NCBI RefSeq assembly: GCF_002514735.1 | Contig: NZ_KZ300476.1 | Span: 434,001-498,000, forward strand | From: Sediminicola luteus | GTDB lineage: Bacteria; Bacteroidota; Bacteroidia; Flavobacteriales; Flavobacteriaceae | Length of the DNA stretch: 64,000 nt | Direction: 5' to 3' | Part shown: piece by piece, positions 16,383 to 24,933 of the stretch | Layout: every line of letters begins with the position of its first letter | How positions within the stretch are numbered: position 1 is the stretch's first letter | Made by a program: the position numbers and the translations under genes | The notes under the pieces: model-generated | Database searches by the model: none | Told to the model about the DNA's origin: nothing | What the model saw: only the letters and a program-made list of their open reading frames with translations

Positions 16383-19300
16383 CTACCCTATAGCCCTTCT
16401 ACGTTGTATGGTTTTGATTTCTTCGTTTAAAATTGAAATCTTCACTTGTTTCTCTTTTGGAAACTCAATAGTGACCTTCTTTTGATGTGTTTCCAAGGAC
16501 TTTAAGTTATGGTTAAGATCAAATTTCTTCATTCGTATTTCACTCTCCATTTTTTTGATAAGATTAAGTAGTTGAAGATGAATTTTGTCTGGGTCAAATC
16601 TTTGTTGACGTTTGCCTTGAATTACACCATGTTTTAATTCTAGACCATATGAAAACAAATAGTGTTTTTGGCTAGGCACATAATCAGCCACAAAAACTAA
16701 GTTAGCTTGAATTGAAGGTAAATGGGTCACTAGCACCCTCCTACTATAGTTTACATTAAGTTTAGATTTCATAACTAGCTCTCTGTTCAGTTGTTCAATC
16801 TTTTGTTTTACATCATCGCAAGCATTCAATTTCATTTCCAAAGAAGTCCCATGAATCAATTTTTCAATTATCGTCAATGGCTCAAAAAAAGGTGAATCCG
16901 ATGCCAATTCTGCGACCATAGCTGGGCCTAAACTTTGCTTTGTATTTTCTAGTTCGAATAGCTGTGCTTTAATTTCTTTATTTTCAGACTTAATCCTGTC
17001 TATTATCTTAAATGAGTTTGCTTTATTGAGCTCAAACAATCTTTTTTGCGCTTGTAAGAACTTGAGGTCATCGGATAACTTGACCAACTGAAACTGTTCC
17101 ATATCCCCAATTAAGGCTGCTTGCATTTGTGCATAGGAGAGGTTTTTATCGTCTGGGATTAAATCATCATATACTCTTTGTTTTGGATCTGCTTCACGAA
17201 TCTGTTCCCTGAATTTTTCCTTATGGGTGTTCAATGAATAGGAAAAAATATCGGTAGTGTCCTTAATACCATAAAAGCGCTCAATTACCCTATTGTTATA
17301 ATGCTCCGCTATTTCATTACCCTTTCTCAATCCTCTTCCCGCTCTTTGGTCAAAAGCATCGGGTGAATAAGGAATATCTATGTGAAAAATCCCGACTACC
17401 CTTTTTTGGATATTAGTACCTGTACCAAGTACTTGTGTACTACCCATAGCTATACGAATAGTTCCGTCATTTATATCCCTTTGAAATTTTTCGGTAGCAT
17501 TTTTTGCCTTGCATTCTTGTGCAAAGGCAATTTCGGTTTTGGGAATTTGATGTTCATCCATCAAGAATTGTGCAAGAGTGTTATAGGTATTGTATTGATT
17601 TGGCTTCCAAACGTTCAAATCACTAAATACCAAACAAACCCCTTTATGTGGGCTTGTTTGATGATAAAGCTCAGCTATATCCTTAGCAATTCTTCTTAGT
17701 TTAAATTGGTCCTTTTCAGAAAATGAAATGGAAATATTGTCTTTGGATAAAGGGTCAATCAGTAAACTTCTATTGATGTTCAAAGCAGTTATATGTGCTG
17801 ACTTCATCTGGCCTTCATTATACATAGGAATGGTAAAGAGGGCTTTTTGATTTCTATTTTTGGTAAAATCAAGAGATGCGGCTTTTAGGTAATTGTAGGC
17901 AGGCGAACTTTCCAATATCACAAAATCCCTATCCAGTTGAAGGTTATGGGTTTTAAAATGTTTATCCCTACAGATATGTGTGAAGGAATTGTACATTTTA
18001 CTCAACTCAGGCAAGTTGATAAAATAACGGAAACGGGCATGCATCCTGGGGTCCCCAAATATATTGGGTTCTATGCTAACACTTTGTTTCAGGAAAATGG
18101 ACGCCCAAGCATCGAAATTATGGATTTGCTTTCTTTTTAGTTCTTGAGGGATAAGATACCTCTGATAGGCATAGAGTTCCGTCACAGAATTCTTTAAGGG
18201 CGTACCACTATAAAAGAATACATTTTTATCCGCACCTACCCTATGGTGTATGGATGCAATACTGATTTCCAAATCCAAGTTTTGCAGATTATCGGCATTA
18301 TTGTTAAGTCCAGAAACATTTTGATGTCTTGTGGTAAAGCCTATGTTTTTGAAATAGTGGGCTTCATCTATAAATATGGCATCCAACTGCAAATCGGAAA
18401 AGGTTGTTTCCCCTTCCTTTTTTTCATCCAGAGTCTTTAAGGTATGTTTCAATTTTTCCTCTAGATTGGCCTTACGTTTAATGAGTCCCTTTATTAATTT
18501 TTTAGACTCCTTAAGTTTCCCAAAATCTTTGGCGGTTTGAAGGTCTTGGTCAATCATTCGTATTTTACTCTCCAATATATCTAGTACATATTCACGTTGT
18601 TTTGGTATTTGTTTTAAATGGCCATGTTCAGCAATGACCAAATCTATCCGCTTATTTGCTGCTAGGGAACCCAAGGTTCTTGCTCGTTTTGATTTGGCCA
18701 TATTTTTAGAGTCCAATCGCAGGATATTAAGCTGGGGGAAATTAGATTTGATTTCCCGTTCCAATTGCGGCGCAACACTTTTTAAGGTCAATAGAATTGT
18801 TCTTCTACTTTTACCTTGTTGTTTTAGCTTATAGGCCAATAAGGCCATGGATAAGGTTTTTCCTTTACCTACTTGATGGTCGTTTAATGCACTACCCCTA
18901 CTCAACCCAAAAAGGACAGAATCGATTTGATGTTGGTAAGGTTCATAAACTAAGGTATTTGGAAAACGGAGCCAATCCTTAGGAACTTGCAAATTAACAT
19001 CCGCAAGAAAGGCCCTGTAATAATTTTGCTCAATTTCAAGTTTTAAATGCTCATCACTTGCGATAAAGGATTTGAAATGCAGTTGTAATTCCTCATAGAT
19101 ATTTTGGGCCATTAGGGTGGCATCTTTATCCAATTTTTTAATGGTTTTACCTTGTGCATCTTTATAGGAAGAAAATATTACCGGGTATTTATTTTCTGAA
19201 AAGCTTTGTAGAATGCGTTTATATCCGGCCCTAACCTCCTTGTCCAAAACAACACTAAAACGTTCGTGCGCCTCTTGATTATAATCCTGTGAAAATAATA

Positions 19301-21404
19301 AGGTAAGGGTTGAGCTAAATTGACCAATGTTTATTTTAACCGTCTCATTAATTAATTGCCTTAAAAAGGCTTCTTTGGCATGAATAGGTATAAAATGACT
19401 TTCAAAATTAAATTCGATTGCTTCTAAAGGAAGTTGTGCAGGTTTCACTTTATTCAAAGCCTCAATAAGGACATTACCGTCCAAACCATAAGGGGGGCTG
19501 CTTTTCTGTATCAGCGTAATTTTATCGTCGATCAAACCGCTGGCAAAAATGAAATAAGGCACAACTTCGTATTTTATCCCTGCCCCATTGTTATAGGGTT
19601 GCACGGAAAAATTCTTTTTAGAAAGTCCTTCTAGCAAAAGCTCCTTTTCAGTTTTTTTAAACGCTAAAGCAACTTTCTTTATATCTATCTTTCCTGTTTG
19701 GTCAAATTGCGTTTTTACGTGTTCTAAGGGTGTACTGTGCTGAAGGACTGCAATACTACTAACTTCCGGTTCCTTTTTTAAAGAAACTGTAGTTTTTGAA
19801 GTTTGTTCTGGTAATACTTTAAGAAAGTTCGCAAAAGTAAAATTTGGATTTTTACCATAACCCTTGCCTTCAATACGTGACTCTGTACTTGTTCGTATTC
19901 TGGAAAAGTAAAAATCTTCCTTTAAAAAAACTCTATGTGCATCGAGACTGGTCCATTTAAAATGGAATAGGTCCAATTGATAATCTACTTCTTGAAAAGA
20001 CTTTTGCAAGTTCAGGTCATCCAACAATCCCTTTTCTAAGTTCAATTGCAGCAAAACCAGATTGTTTCTTAATCGAACGTAGTCCGATACTAGTTCATGC
20101 ACTTTATGGGGAACTTTGGTTTTGGTATAAGTATCCTGGTAGTACCAAAGATTTCCAGTTGTATCGAAATTAAAAGAACCAAAAAATAATCGCGTATAGT
20201 TTTTTACATAGGCATCGCCGAGTTTGATTATTTCTCGTTTGTTGGATACTTGGGTAACATTGGACTGGGATGTTTCAGGTGTTTTAGCAACATCTTGATT
20301 TGTATTTGTTGTTTTTGCCTTTAAAGTATTGGATACTGGAGTATTTGGAAGGACATTGTGCAAATCATATTCAAACGAATATAGTTGTCTTTCCAAAAAT
20401 TTGGTAAGCTGCTCCTCATTTGGTTGGACAGTTAAATTTGGACGACCGTGAAAATAGCCCCGTACAACTTCACCATTGACCTGACCGGGGAATTGATTAA
20501 AAAAGGCATTGCAGGTATATGGCACTTGTACTAAATCTATTGAAATAGTATCGGCAAATAGCCTCTCATTGGGTGTTAACTCAGACTTATCCCGTTTCCT
20601 CTGATATAGCATCAAATCAGATACCACTTTCGTCCTTTCTTCCTTGAACAACATATTATTAAATCGATTTGCTAAAATCAAATCATTTTTCATGAGAATG
20701 GATTCCCTAAGACCATTGTAAATGGATTTTTCATTGAATGCCGATGAAATTAATAGCGCTGTTACCCCACCTATCGAACACATTTCGGGTGCAAATGCAT
20801 TGAAGTAATTACCAACGTTCTTAAGAACAGGATCTATAGTGTAATTATGTTCAAAAGCGTTTTCAATCGGTATATCTCCAAAAGGAATATTTGAAATAAC
20901 CAAATCATAAAAGGTCTTGTTTTGATGTTCCAAATAATAGGCCTCAAAAGTCGTGTTTAGCACCGTGACGTTTTCACTTTGTAGGTTGTTATTTTTAAGT
21001 ATTTCGTAAGACAACAAATCAGGTTCAAGAGCTACAATAGAGGCTTTTGGAAATGCTTGTTTGAGGATTTGAACATAAGCACCATTACCCGCGGACGGTT
21101 CTAGGATTGTTTTAGGGTCGAAACCTGCACTTTTAAGCAATGAAATTTTATATTCAATAATAGATTTAGGAGTGTAATAACTAGTTAGGTGGTACTTTTT
21201 CAAAGATTCCAAGAATGTGCCGTAAGTTTCAGGAAAAGAATTTTTAAGGATAAGGAGAAGTTCTTTTTGAAGTTCTTCCCTACCTTTTTTTGGATAGAAT
21301 AAAAGTTCGCCTAATTGGGCCAAACCACCATTGTTGATATATAGATTCCTTGGATTTCCAGATTTAATGGCCTCCAGAATCATTGAAAGTTCCTGAGTGC
21401 GCAT
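16383..21404 (-). CDS. Giant N6-methylase/SNF2-type helicase (DarB-like polyvalent protein)
   Basis: This 1673-residue protein has an N-terminal adenine-methylase-like domain: SAM motif ILEPSAGNGAY (100-110) and catalytic motif NIPFG (172-176, in place of NPPY/F). A superfamily 2 helicase follows: Walker A HQVGKGKT (~845), FIDEAH (~1010), SGTPLKN (~1040) and QRAGRGLRKG (~1356). The C terminus is coiled-coil. The combination resembles phage P1 DarB and similar large proteins carried by conjugative elements, often thought to protect incoming DNA from restriction. It is the third gene of a coupled unit after an M23 peptidase and a 127-residue unknown. A role in establishment or anti-restriction is inferred. 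Confidence 0.85.
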   Translation of the reverse strand: MRTQELSMILEAIKSGNPRNLYINNGGLAQLGELLFYPKKGREELQKELLLILKNSFPETYGTFLESLKKYHLTSYYTPKSIIEYKISLLKSAGFDPKTILEPSAGNGAYVQILKQAFPKASIVALEPDLLSYEILKNNNLQSENVTVLNTTFEAYYLEHQNKTFYDLVISNIPFGDIPIENAFEHNYTIDPVLKNVGNYFNAFAPEMCSIGGVTALLISSAFNEKSIYNGLRESILMKNDLILANRFNNMLFKEERTKVVSDLMLYQRKRDKSELTPNERLFADTISIDLVQVPYTCNAFFNQFPGQVNGEVVRGYFHGRPNLTVQPNEEQLTKFLERQLYSFEYDLHNVLPNTPVSNTLKAKTTNTNQDVAKTPETSQSNVTQVSNKREIIKLGDAYVKNYTRLFFGSFNFDTTGNLWYYQDTYTKTKVPHKVHELVSDYVRLRNNLVLLQLNLEKGLLDDLNLQKSFQEVDYQLDLFHFKWTSLDAHRVFLKEDFYFSRIRTSTESRIEGKGYGKNPNFTFANFLKVLPEQTSKTTVSLKKEPEVSSIAVLQHSTPLEHVKTQFDQTGKIDIKKVALAFKKTEKELLLEGLSKKNFSVQPYNNGAGIKYEVVPYFIFASGLIDDKITLIQKSSPPYGLDGNVLIEALNKVKPAQLPLEAIEFNFESHFIPIHAKEAFLRQLINETVKINIGQFSSTLTLLFSQDYNQEAHERFSVVLDKEVRAGYKRILQSFSENKYPVIFSSYKDAQGKTIKKLDKDATLMAQNIYEELQLHFKSFIASDEHLKLEIEQNYYRAFLADVNLQVPKDWLRFPNTLVYEPYQHQIDSVLFGLSRGSALNDHQVGKGKTLSMALLAYKLKQQGKSRRTILLTLKSVAPQLEREIKSNFPQLNILRLDSKNMAKSKRARTLGSLAANKRIDLVIAEHGHLKQIPKQREYVLDILESKIRMIDQDLQTAKDFGKLKESKKLIKGLIKRKANLEEKLKHTLKTLDEKKEGETTFSDLQLDAIFIDEAHYFKNIGFTTRHQNVSGLNNNADNLQNLDLEISIASIHHRVGADKNVFFYSGTPLKNSVTELYAYQRYLIPQELKRKQIHNFDAWASIFLKQSVSIEPNIFGDPRMHARFRYFINLPELSKMYNSFTHICRDKHFKTHNLQLDRDFVILESSPAYNYLKAASLDFTKNRNQKALFTIPMYNEGQMKSAHITALNINRSLLIDPLSKDNISISFSEKDQFKLRRIAKDIAELYHQTSPHKGVCLVFSDLNVWKPNQYNTYNTLAQFLMDEHQIPKTEIAFAQECKAKNATEKFQRDINDGTIRIAMGSTQVLGTGTNIQKRVVGIFHIDIPYSPDAFDQRAGRGLRKGNEIAEHYNNRVIERFYGIKDTTDIFSYSLNTHKEKFREQIREADPKQRVYDDLIPDDKNLSYAQMQAALIGDMEQFQLVKLSDDLKFLQAQKRLFELNKANSFKIIDRIKSENKEIKAQLFELENTKQSLGPAMVAELASDSPFFEPLTIIEKLIHGTSLEMKLNACDDVKQKIEQLNRELVMKSKLNVNYSRRVLVTHLPSIQANLVFVADYVPSQKHYLFSYGLELKHGVIQGKRQQRFDPDKIHLQLLNLIKKMESEIRMKKFDLNHNLKSLETHQKKVTIEFPKEKQVKISILNEEIKTIQRRRAIG

Positions 21405-21407
21405 AAC

Positions 21408-21791
21408 CTATTGATTGGATTCCCTATCTAAAATTTCAAGTACCACTTTATCCTTTTCGGATAATGGATTTTGATTGATGGAAGCATAGATTTGAAGTAT
21501 TTCTTGATTTGCAAACTCCACAGCTTCTGCATCGGTGTGTCCGTTTTGAACATAAATACTTTGCCAGTCGGCATGAATAATATGGGCATTGATAGCGAAT
21601 TCATACAGGTATTCGCAGGCTATAAGCTGGGCGCGTAGTTTTATATAGTCCTCAAGGGCATACAAACAAAAATGCAAATCGGGGTTACAGGTATCCTTTA
21701 CTATTTGCTTTTCCCATAGTTGTATCATTTCCGGATGTTCCTTTCTAAAATTGAGGGTTGACTCGGTCAATAGGAGTGTTTCATTTTTCAT
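21408..21791 (-). CDS. Unknown protein (127 aa) between peptidase and methylase-helicase
   Basis: This small soluble helical protein has no recognised domain. It contains cysteine pairs spread along the chain (DTCNPDLHFCLYALED, ACEYLYEFA). It overlaps the end of the M23 peptidase gene by 11 bases and ends 3 bases before the giant methylase-helicase gene, so it is part of that operon. It may be an accessory or chaperone-like partner of either product. Confidence 0.7.
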   Translation of the reverse strand: MKNETLLLTESTLNFRKEHPEMIQLWEKQIVKDTCNPDLHFCLYALEDYIKLRAQLIACEYLYEFAINAHIIHADWQSIYVQNGHTDAEAVEFANQEILQIYASINQNPLSEKDKVVLEILDRESNQ

Positions 21792-22602
21792 TTTCTATGT
21801 TTTTATTTGTTATGGTGTGAAATCGTTGTTCAAAAATTCTATATTTCATGCCAAAGGATGGAATAGGGTCTATGGCTTTCCCGTTTTTTATGACCTCATA
21901 ATGTAGATGGGGACCTGTTGAAAAACCTGTGTTTCCAGAATAACCAATTAGCTGTTGTGCCTTTATCCTTGCAGCCACTTTTAAGACAACTTCATTTAAA
22001 TGACCGTACAACGTTTCAAATCCAAAGGAATGTTTAATACGAACAAAATGGCCATACCCTTTCGGTTCATAACCTATGTGGATAATCGTGCCAGCGGCAC
22101 TGGCGAAAATGGGAGTACCTTTTTTTGTAGCTAAATCAACTCCGTGATGAATTGTTTTTGAATGTTTAATGGGATGCCGCCTGATACCATATTTACTCGA
22201 TAGGAAAAAAGCATTCCTTTTTAGAGGGCTTGCAGATGGAATACTGTCGATTAGTTCTAATGGGATTTCCCAAAATTCTTTTTCTTTTTGGATTTGTTTG
22301 AAGTTTTTGGCATTTGCCAGATGATTCTTCAAATAATTCTGGTTTGCCGGAGATAACAGCGAATCCTTATGATTTTTTGCGGTAAGATCTTTATTGTAAT
22401 CATTATAGAACTGACCTGACCTTGAGAATAAACCATTATAGATGAGCATTAATAGGAACAAAACAAACAAAAGCCATAACAATCTATTTTCTGGGTTCAA
22501 CGAACTTATTTTTCTATTAAAAGTTCCATTTAGGAAAATTGGCCCCCTTAATGAATGGAACATTTGCCGCCAAGAATTATTTGTACTATTTCCAGTTTCC
22601 AT
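21781..22602 (-). CDS. Membrane-anchored M23 (LytM) peptidase
   Basis: This 273-residue protein has one N-terminal transmembrane helix (~41-58), a linker, and a C-terminal M23 domain (~135-255). The zinc ligands are visible: HHGVDLA (H152 or H153, D156), YGHLNE (H201) and PHLHYE (H232, H234). M23 enzymes of conjugative elements locally open peptidoglycan so the secretion channel can cross the wall. It is the first gene of a minus-strand operon, divergent from the Toprim-like gene at 22692. A minus-7 box lies about 30 bases upstream. Confidence 0.9.
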   Translation of the reverse strand: METGNSTNNSWRQMFHSLRGPIFLNGTFNRKISSLNPENRLLWLLFVLFLLMLIYNGLFSRSGQFYNDYNKDLTAKNHKDSLLSPANQNYLKNHLANAKNFKQIQKEKEFWEIPLELIDSIPSASPLKRNAFFLSSKYGIRRHPIKHSKTIHHGVDLATKKGTPIFASAAGTIIHIGYEPKGYGHFVRIKHSFGFETLYGHLNEVVLKVAARIKAQQLIGYSGNTGFSTGPHLHYEVIKNGKAIDPIPSFGMKYRIFEQRFHTITNKNIENEK

Positions 22603-22630
22603 TTTTTTAGGGGATTACTTGTTTTAAAAC

Positions 22631-22638
22631 CAAAAATA
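22631..22638 (-). promoter_or_regulatory. Minus-7 box for the M23-peptidase operon
   Basis: On the minus strand this reads TATTTTTG, a full TAnnTTTG match, about 30 bases before the ATG at 22602. The AT-rich 89-base gap separates two divergent operons and must hold promoters for both. Confidence 0.4.
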
Positions 22639-22691
22639 ATTATATTTGATTAATATTTTACAATTATACTAATTTTTTACACAATTGAAAT

Positions 22692-23900
22692 ATGAATAAT
22701 ATTTGGAGAGCATCGGATGACAAACTAGATATCAATGCCGTGATGGACTATTTTGGCTATCCTATGATCAAGAATGAAGTGAATCATAAGATTTACCGAA
22801 TGGGCAAGGACCATGCCGTGGTATTCCATACTGGTAGCCGTCAATTGTATTACATGTGCAGCAGACCGGAAAAGAAACAACGTGTTTTTGATTTGATTTT
22901 GACAGGATGTTCAAAGACCGAAAAAGATAGTTCTAAAGGCTTATGGAACAAAGTCGATAATTGTTATTCCTATTTAAACAGTAAAAAAGAGTTTCAATTA
23001 ACCAATGTAGCACCAAACAAAGAGGAAATAGTTGATGAATCTTTTAATCATTTTAAAGAGTTTGCCAAAACCTTAAAATCTTCTACTTTATTGGAAGATG
23101 ATAATTTGAAAGCTTGCTTCGAAGAACGGTTATTTCAAGACGATAAAGGTCTTCTATATTTTCCCTTTTACAATCTATCGAATAATTTAACGGGGCTTGT
23201 ACAGCAAAAAGACTCTAAAACATTTCCTGTTGCTGAAAGCGACACAAGTATGTCCATTTGGTTTAGTAAGGTACCTAAAAAAATACAGCAACTAATCGTT
23301 TTCAATAATCCACTTGAGGCCATCTACTTTCAACAGAAGTTCAAGTTAAGTAACGCGGTATATCTGGCCATCAAGAACATAAATTATGAGACTAGCAAAA
23401 TATTGGTTCAAATATACAAGCAAACCAAAGTGCCTAAAATGATGTTAAGCTTCACTGGAAACAGCAAAATTGAAGGTTACATTGATGATTTGATGTTGAT
23501 ATCGTGTATCAATGACGGTAAGTTTTTCATTAAGATCGAAAAAGATCACTTAATGATTCAATTTGATCCAGAATCGGAAAAAGCAATATCCCAATTGCAC
23601 AAAGAAATCCAAAAATATAATCAGGCACTTGCTCAGGAATATTTAAAATTCAACAAGGTTGTGGACCATACCTTGGTGAACCAAAAGAGCATGGTTCTTT
23701 CAAAACATAAAGAAATGGTAGCCTGTAAGTTACCTATTGAAATTAATGCTTTGCGTTACTTCCTATGGAGTTATTATAGGAATTACCTTGGAAAGATGAT
23801 CGATATTATTAAACCACAAACCCAAAATTGGCAATATGAATATAATCAGAGCACCAATGTAAGCCCACAAGAGATTAGCGCTTTTAAAATAGCGGTATAA
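22692..23900 (+). CDS. Degenerate CHC2/Toprim-like primase-family protein of the element
   Basis: This 402-residue product begins with a primase-type start (KLDINAVMDYFGYP, then a Cys-containing YYMCSRPEKKQ zinc-finger remnant). Its middle resembles the DUF3991/Toprim proteins of Bacteroidetes conjugative elements (LIVFNNPLEAIYFQQKF, MMLSFTG), but the acidic metal residues expected of an active Toprim are not obvious. A second Toprim-like protein lies at 24934-26451. It is followed by a strong terminator, so it forms its own unit divergent from the M23 operon. The role is probably DNA processing during transfer; the family call is tentative. Confidence 0.55.
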   Translation: MNNIWRASDDKLDINAVMDYFGYPMIKNEVNHKIYRMGKDHAVVFHTGSRQLYYMCSRPEKKQRVFDLILTGCSKTEKDSSKGLWNKVDNCYSYLNSKKEFQLTNVAPNKEEIVDESFNHFKEFAKTLKSSTLLEDDNLKACFEERLFQDDKGLLYFPFYNLSNNLTGLVQQKDSKTFPVAESDTSMSIWFSKVPKKIQQLIVFNNPLEAIYFQQKFKLSNAVYLAIKNINYETSKILVQIYKQTKVPKMMLSFTGNSKIEGYIDDLMLISCINDGKFFIKIEKDHLMIQFDPESEKAISQLHKEIQKYNQALAQEYLKFNKVVDHTLVNQKSMVLSKHKEMVACKLPIEINALRYFLWSYYRNYLGKMIDIIKPQTQNWQYEYNQSTNVSPQEISAFKIAV

Positions 23901-23901
23901 A

Positions 23902-23925
23902 AAAAGGGGTGCTCCCACCCCTTTT
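23902..23925 (+). terminator. Strong rho-independent terminator
   Basis: Perfect 10-base stem aaaaggggtg/cacccctttt with a 4-base loop directly after the stop at 23900. The flanking A and T runs make it work on both strands. Confidence 0.85.
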
Positions 23926-23934
23926 CGATCCTTA

Positions 23935-23971
23935 ATTCCGGATATGAAAATGGAAAGGTCATGTCCGGAAT
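23935..23971 (+). promoter_or_regulatory. Inverted repeat upstream of the DUF3945 gene
   Basis: attccggatatga at 23935-23947 pairs with tcatgtccggaat at 23959-23971 (12 of 13). It lies between a terminator and the next start codon (24018), so an operator or structured 5' leader is more likely than a second terminator. Confidence 0.4.
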
Positions 23972-24017
23972 TTCAAAGTTACTAATTATAAATGATCCTT
24001 AATTTAAAATTTGAAAA

Positions 24018-24830
24018 ATGGAAAATCAGTTAGAAAAAGTGTTCGTGAAAGTGAACCAAAGATGGCAAAAAGCAACTATTATCAACGAAGAAGATGGCAA
24101 GGTAAATGTTCTGACCCAAGATGGACAGCGCTTTAGCATGGCCAAAGAAAGTAAATGGTTGGAATTCGTGCAAAACCCTGCACAACGCTATGCGTATGGT
24201 GATGTTAAAGAGCAACTAGAAGGTCAATACATCAGCTTTGAAAAATTACCTGAAAATGTAAGGGATAACCTAGTCCAAGGAAAGGAACATTTTCATGTCT
24301 CCACTTACTTATCCGATGGAGAACTTAAAGAAACTTCCAAAATGGTTCAAATGGTTTATGATCCCAATATGGGTTCTCGTTTGTTTGTACAGTTTAAACG
24401 AAAAAATCAAGTTACCCTGGACCAGGCTATGGCCTATAACCACAAGTTTAGCCCCGACGAATTTGAACGTATGGTCTCTAAAAAAGAAGTTGTTCTTTTT
24501 CAAGGGATTACCAAGGATGGTGAATTGTTTGAAAAGTTAGCCTATTATGAGCCAAAAATACTCGATATACGAACCAAATCGGCCTTAACACCCAACACCT
24601 ATTTGTACGGGACCAAACTGACTGCGGCCCAAGCAAAGTCGTTAAACCAAGGGGAGGAAATTGAGATTAAAATAAAGACCAAGTCCAAGGGCACCCAGCC
24701 ATATTTGGTTTCCTATACCCCTAGAAATGAAATTTTCATCACAAAGAGCCTTCAATTGGAAAAGGCAAGAAATCTTGAAGTAGTCAACGACGAAAAAAAA
24801 AAGAATTCTAGCCAGCGAATGAAAATCTAG
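24018..24830 (+). CDS. DUF3945/DUF4099-like conjugative-element protein
   Basis: This 270-residue protein's C-terminal part (LTPNTYLYGTKLTAAQAKSLNQGEEIEI) resembles the DUF3945 repeat found in large DNA-interacting proteins of Bacteroidetes mobile elements. The N-terminal region (KVNQRWQKATIINEEDGKVNVLTQDG) is beta-rich. The C terminus is basic (NDEKKKNSSQRMKI). Members are often found beside topoisomerase or Toprim genes of conjugative elements, as here, but the biochemical role is unknown. It is a single-gene unit bounded by terminators on both sides. Confidence 0.6.
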   Translation: MENQLEKVFVKVNQRWQKATIINEEDGKVNVLTQDGQRFSMAKESKWLEFVQNPAQRYAYGDVKEQLEGQYISFEKLPENVRDNLVQGKEHFHVSTYLSDGELKETSKMVQMVYDPNMGSRLFVQFKRKNQVTLDQAMAYNHKFSPDEFERMVSKKEVVLFQGITKDGELFEKLAYYEPKILDIRTKSALTPNTYLYGTKLTAAQAKSLNQGEEIEIKIKTKSKGTQPYLVSYTPRNEIFITKSLQLEKARNLEVVNDEKKKNSSQRMKI

Positions 24831-24840
24831 AAATGTAATT

Positions 24841-24867
24841 GGCCGGAAATTTCATCCGGCCTTTTTT
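24841..24867 (+). terminator. Rho-independent terminator
   Basis: Stem ggccgga/tccggcc (24841-24847 with 24855-24861) followed by six T residues, right after the gene ending at 24830. Confidence 0.88.
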
Positions 24868-24933
24868 CTATTCCCATCATAATCACCTGATGGGCAAAAC
24901 GGTTATTTTCTATCATCAACTCACATCATACTT

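Noticed and set aside
16383-21404. BREX- or DISARM-type defence system because of the methylase plus helicase
   Set aside because: No BREX (BrxC, PglZ, Lon) or DISARM (DrmA/B/C) partners adjoin it. The neighbours are an M23 peptidase and conjugation genes, which fits an element maintenance or anti-restriction role.
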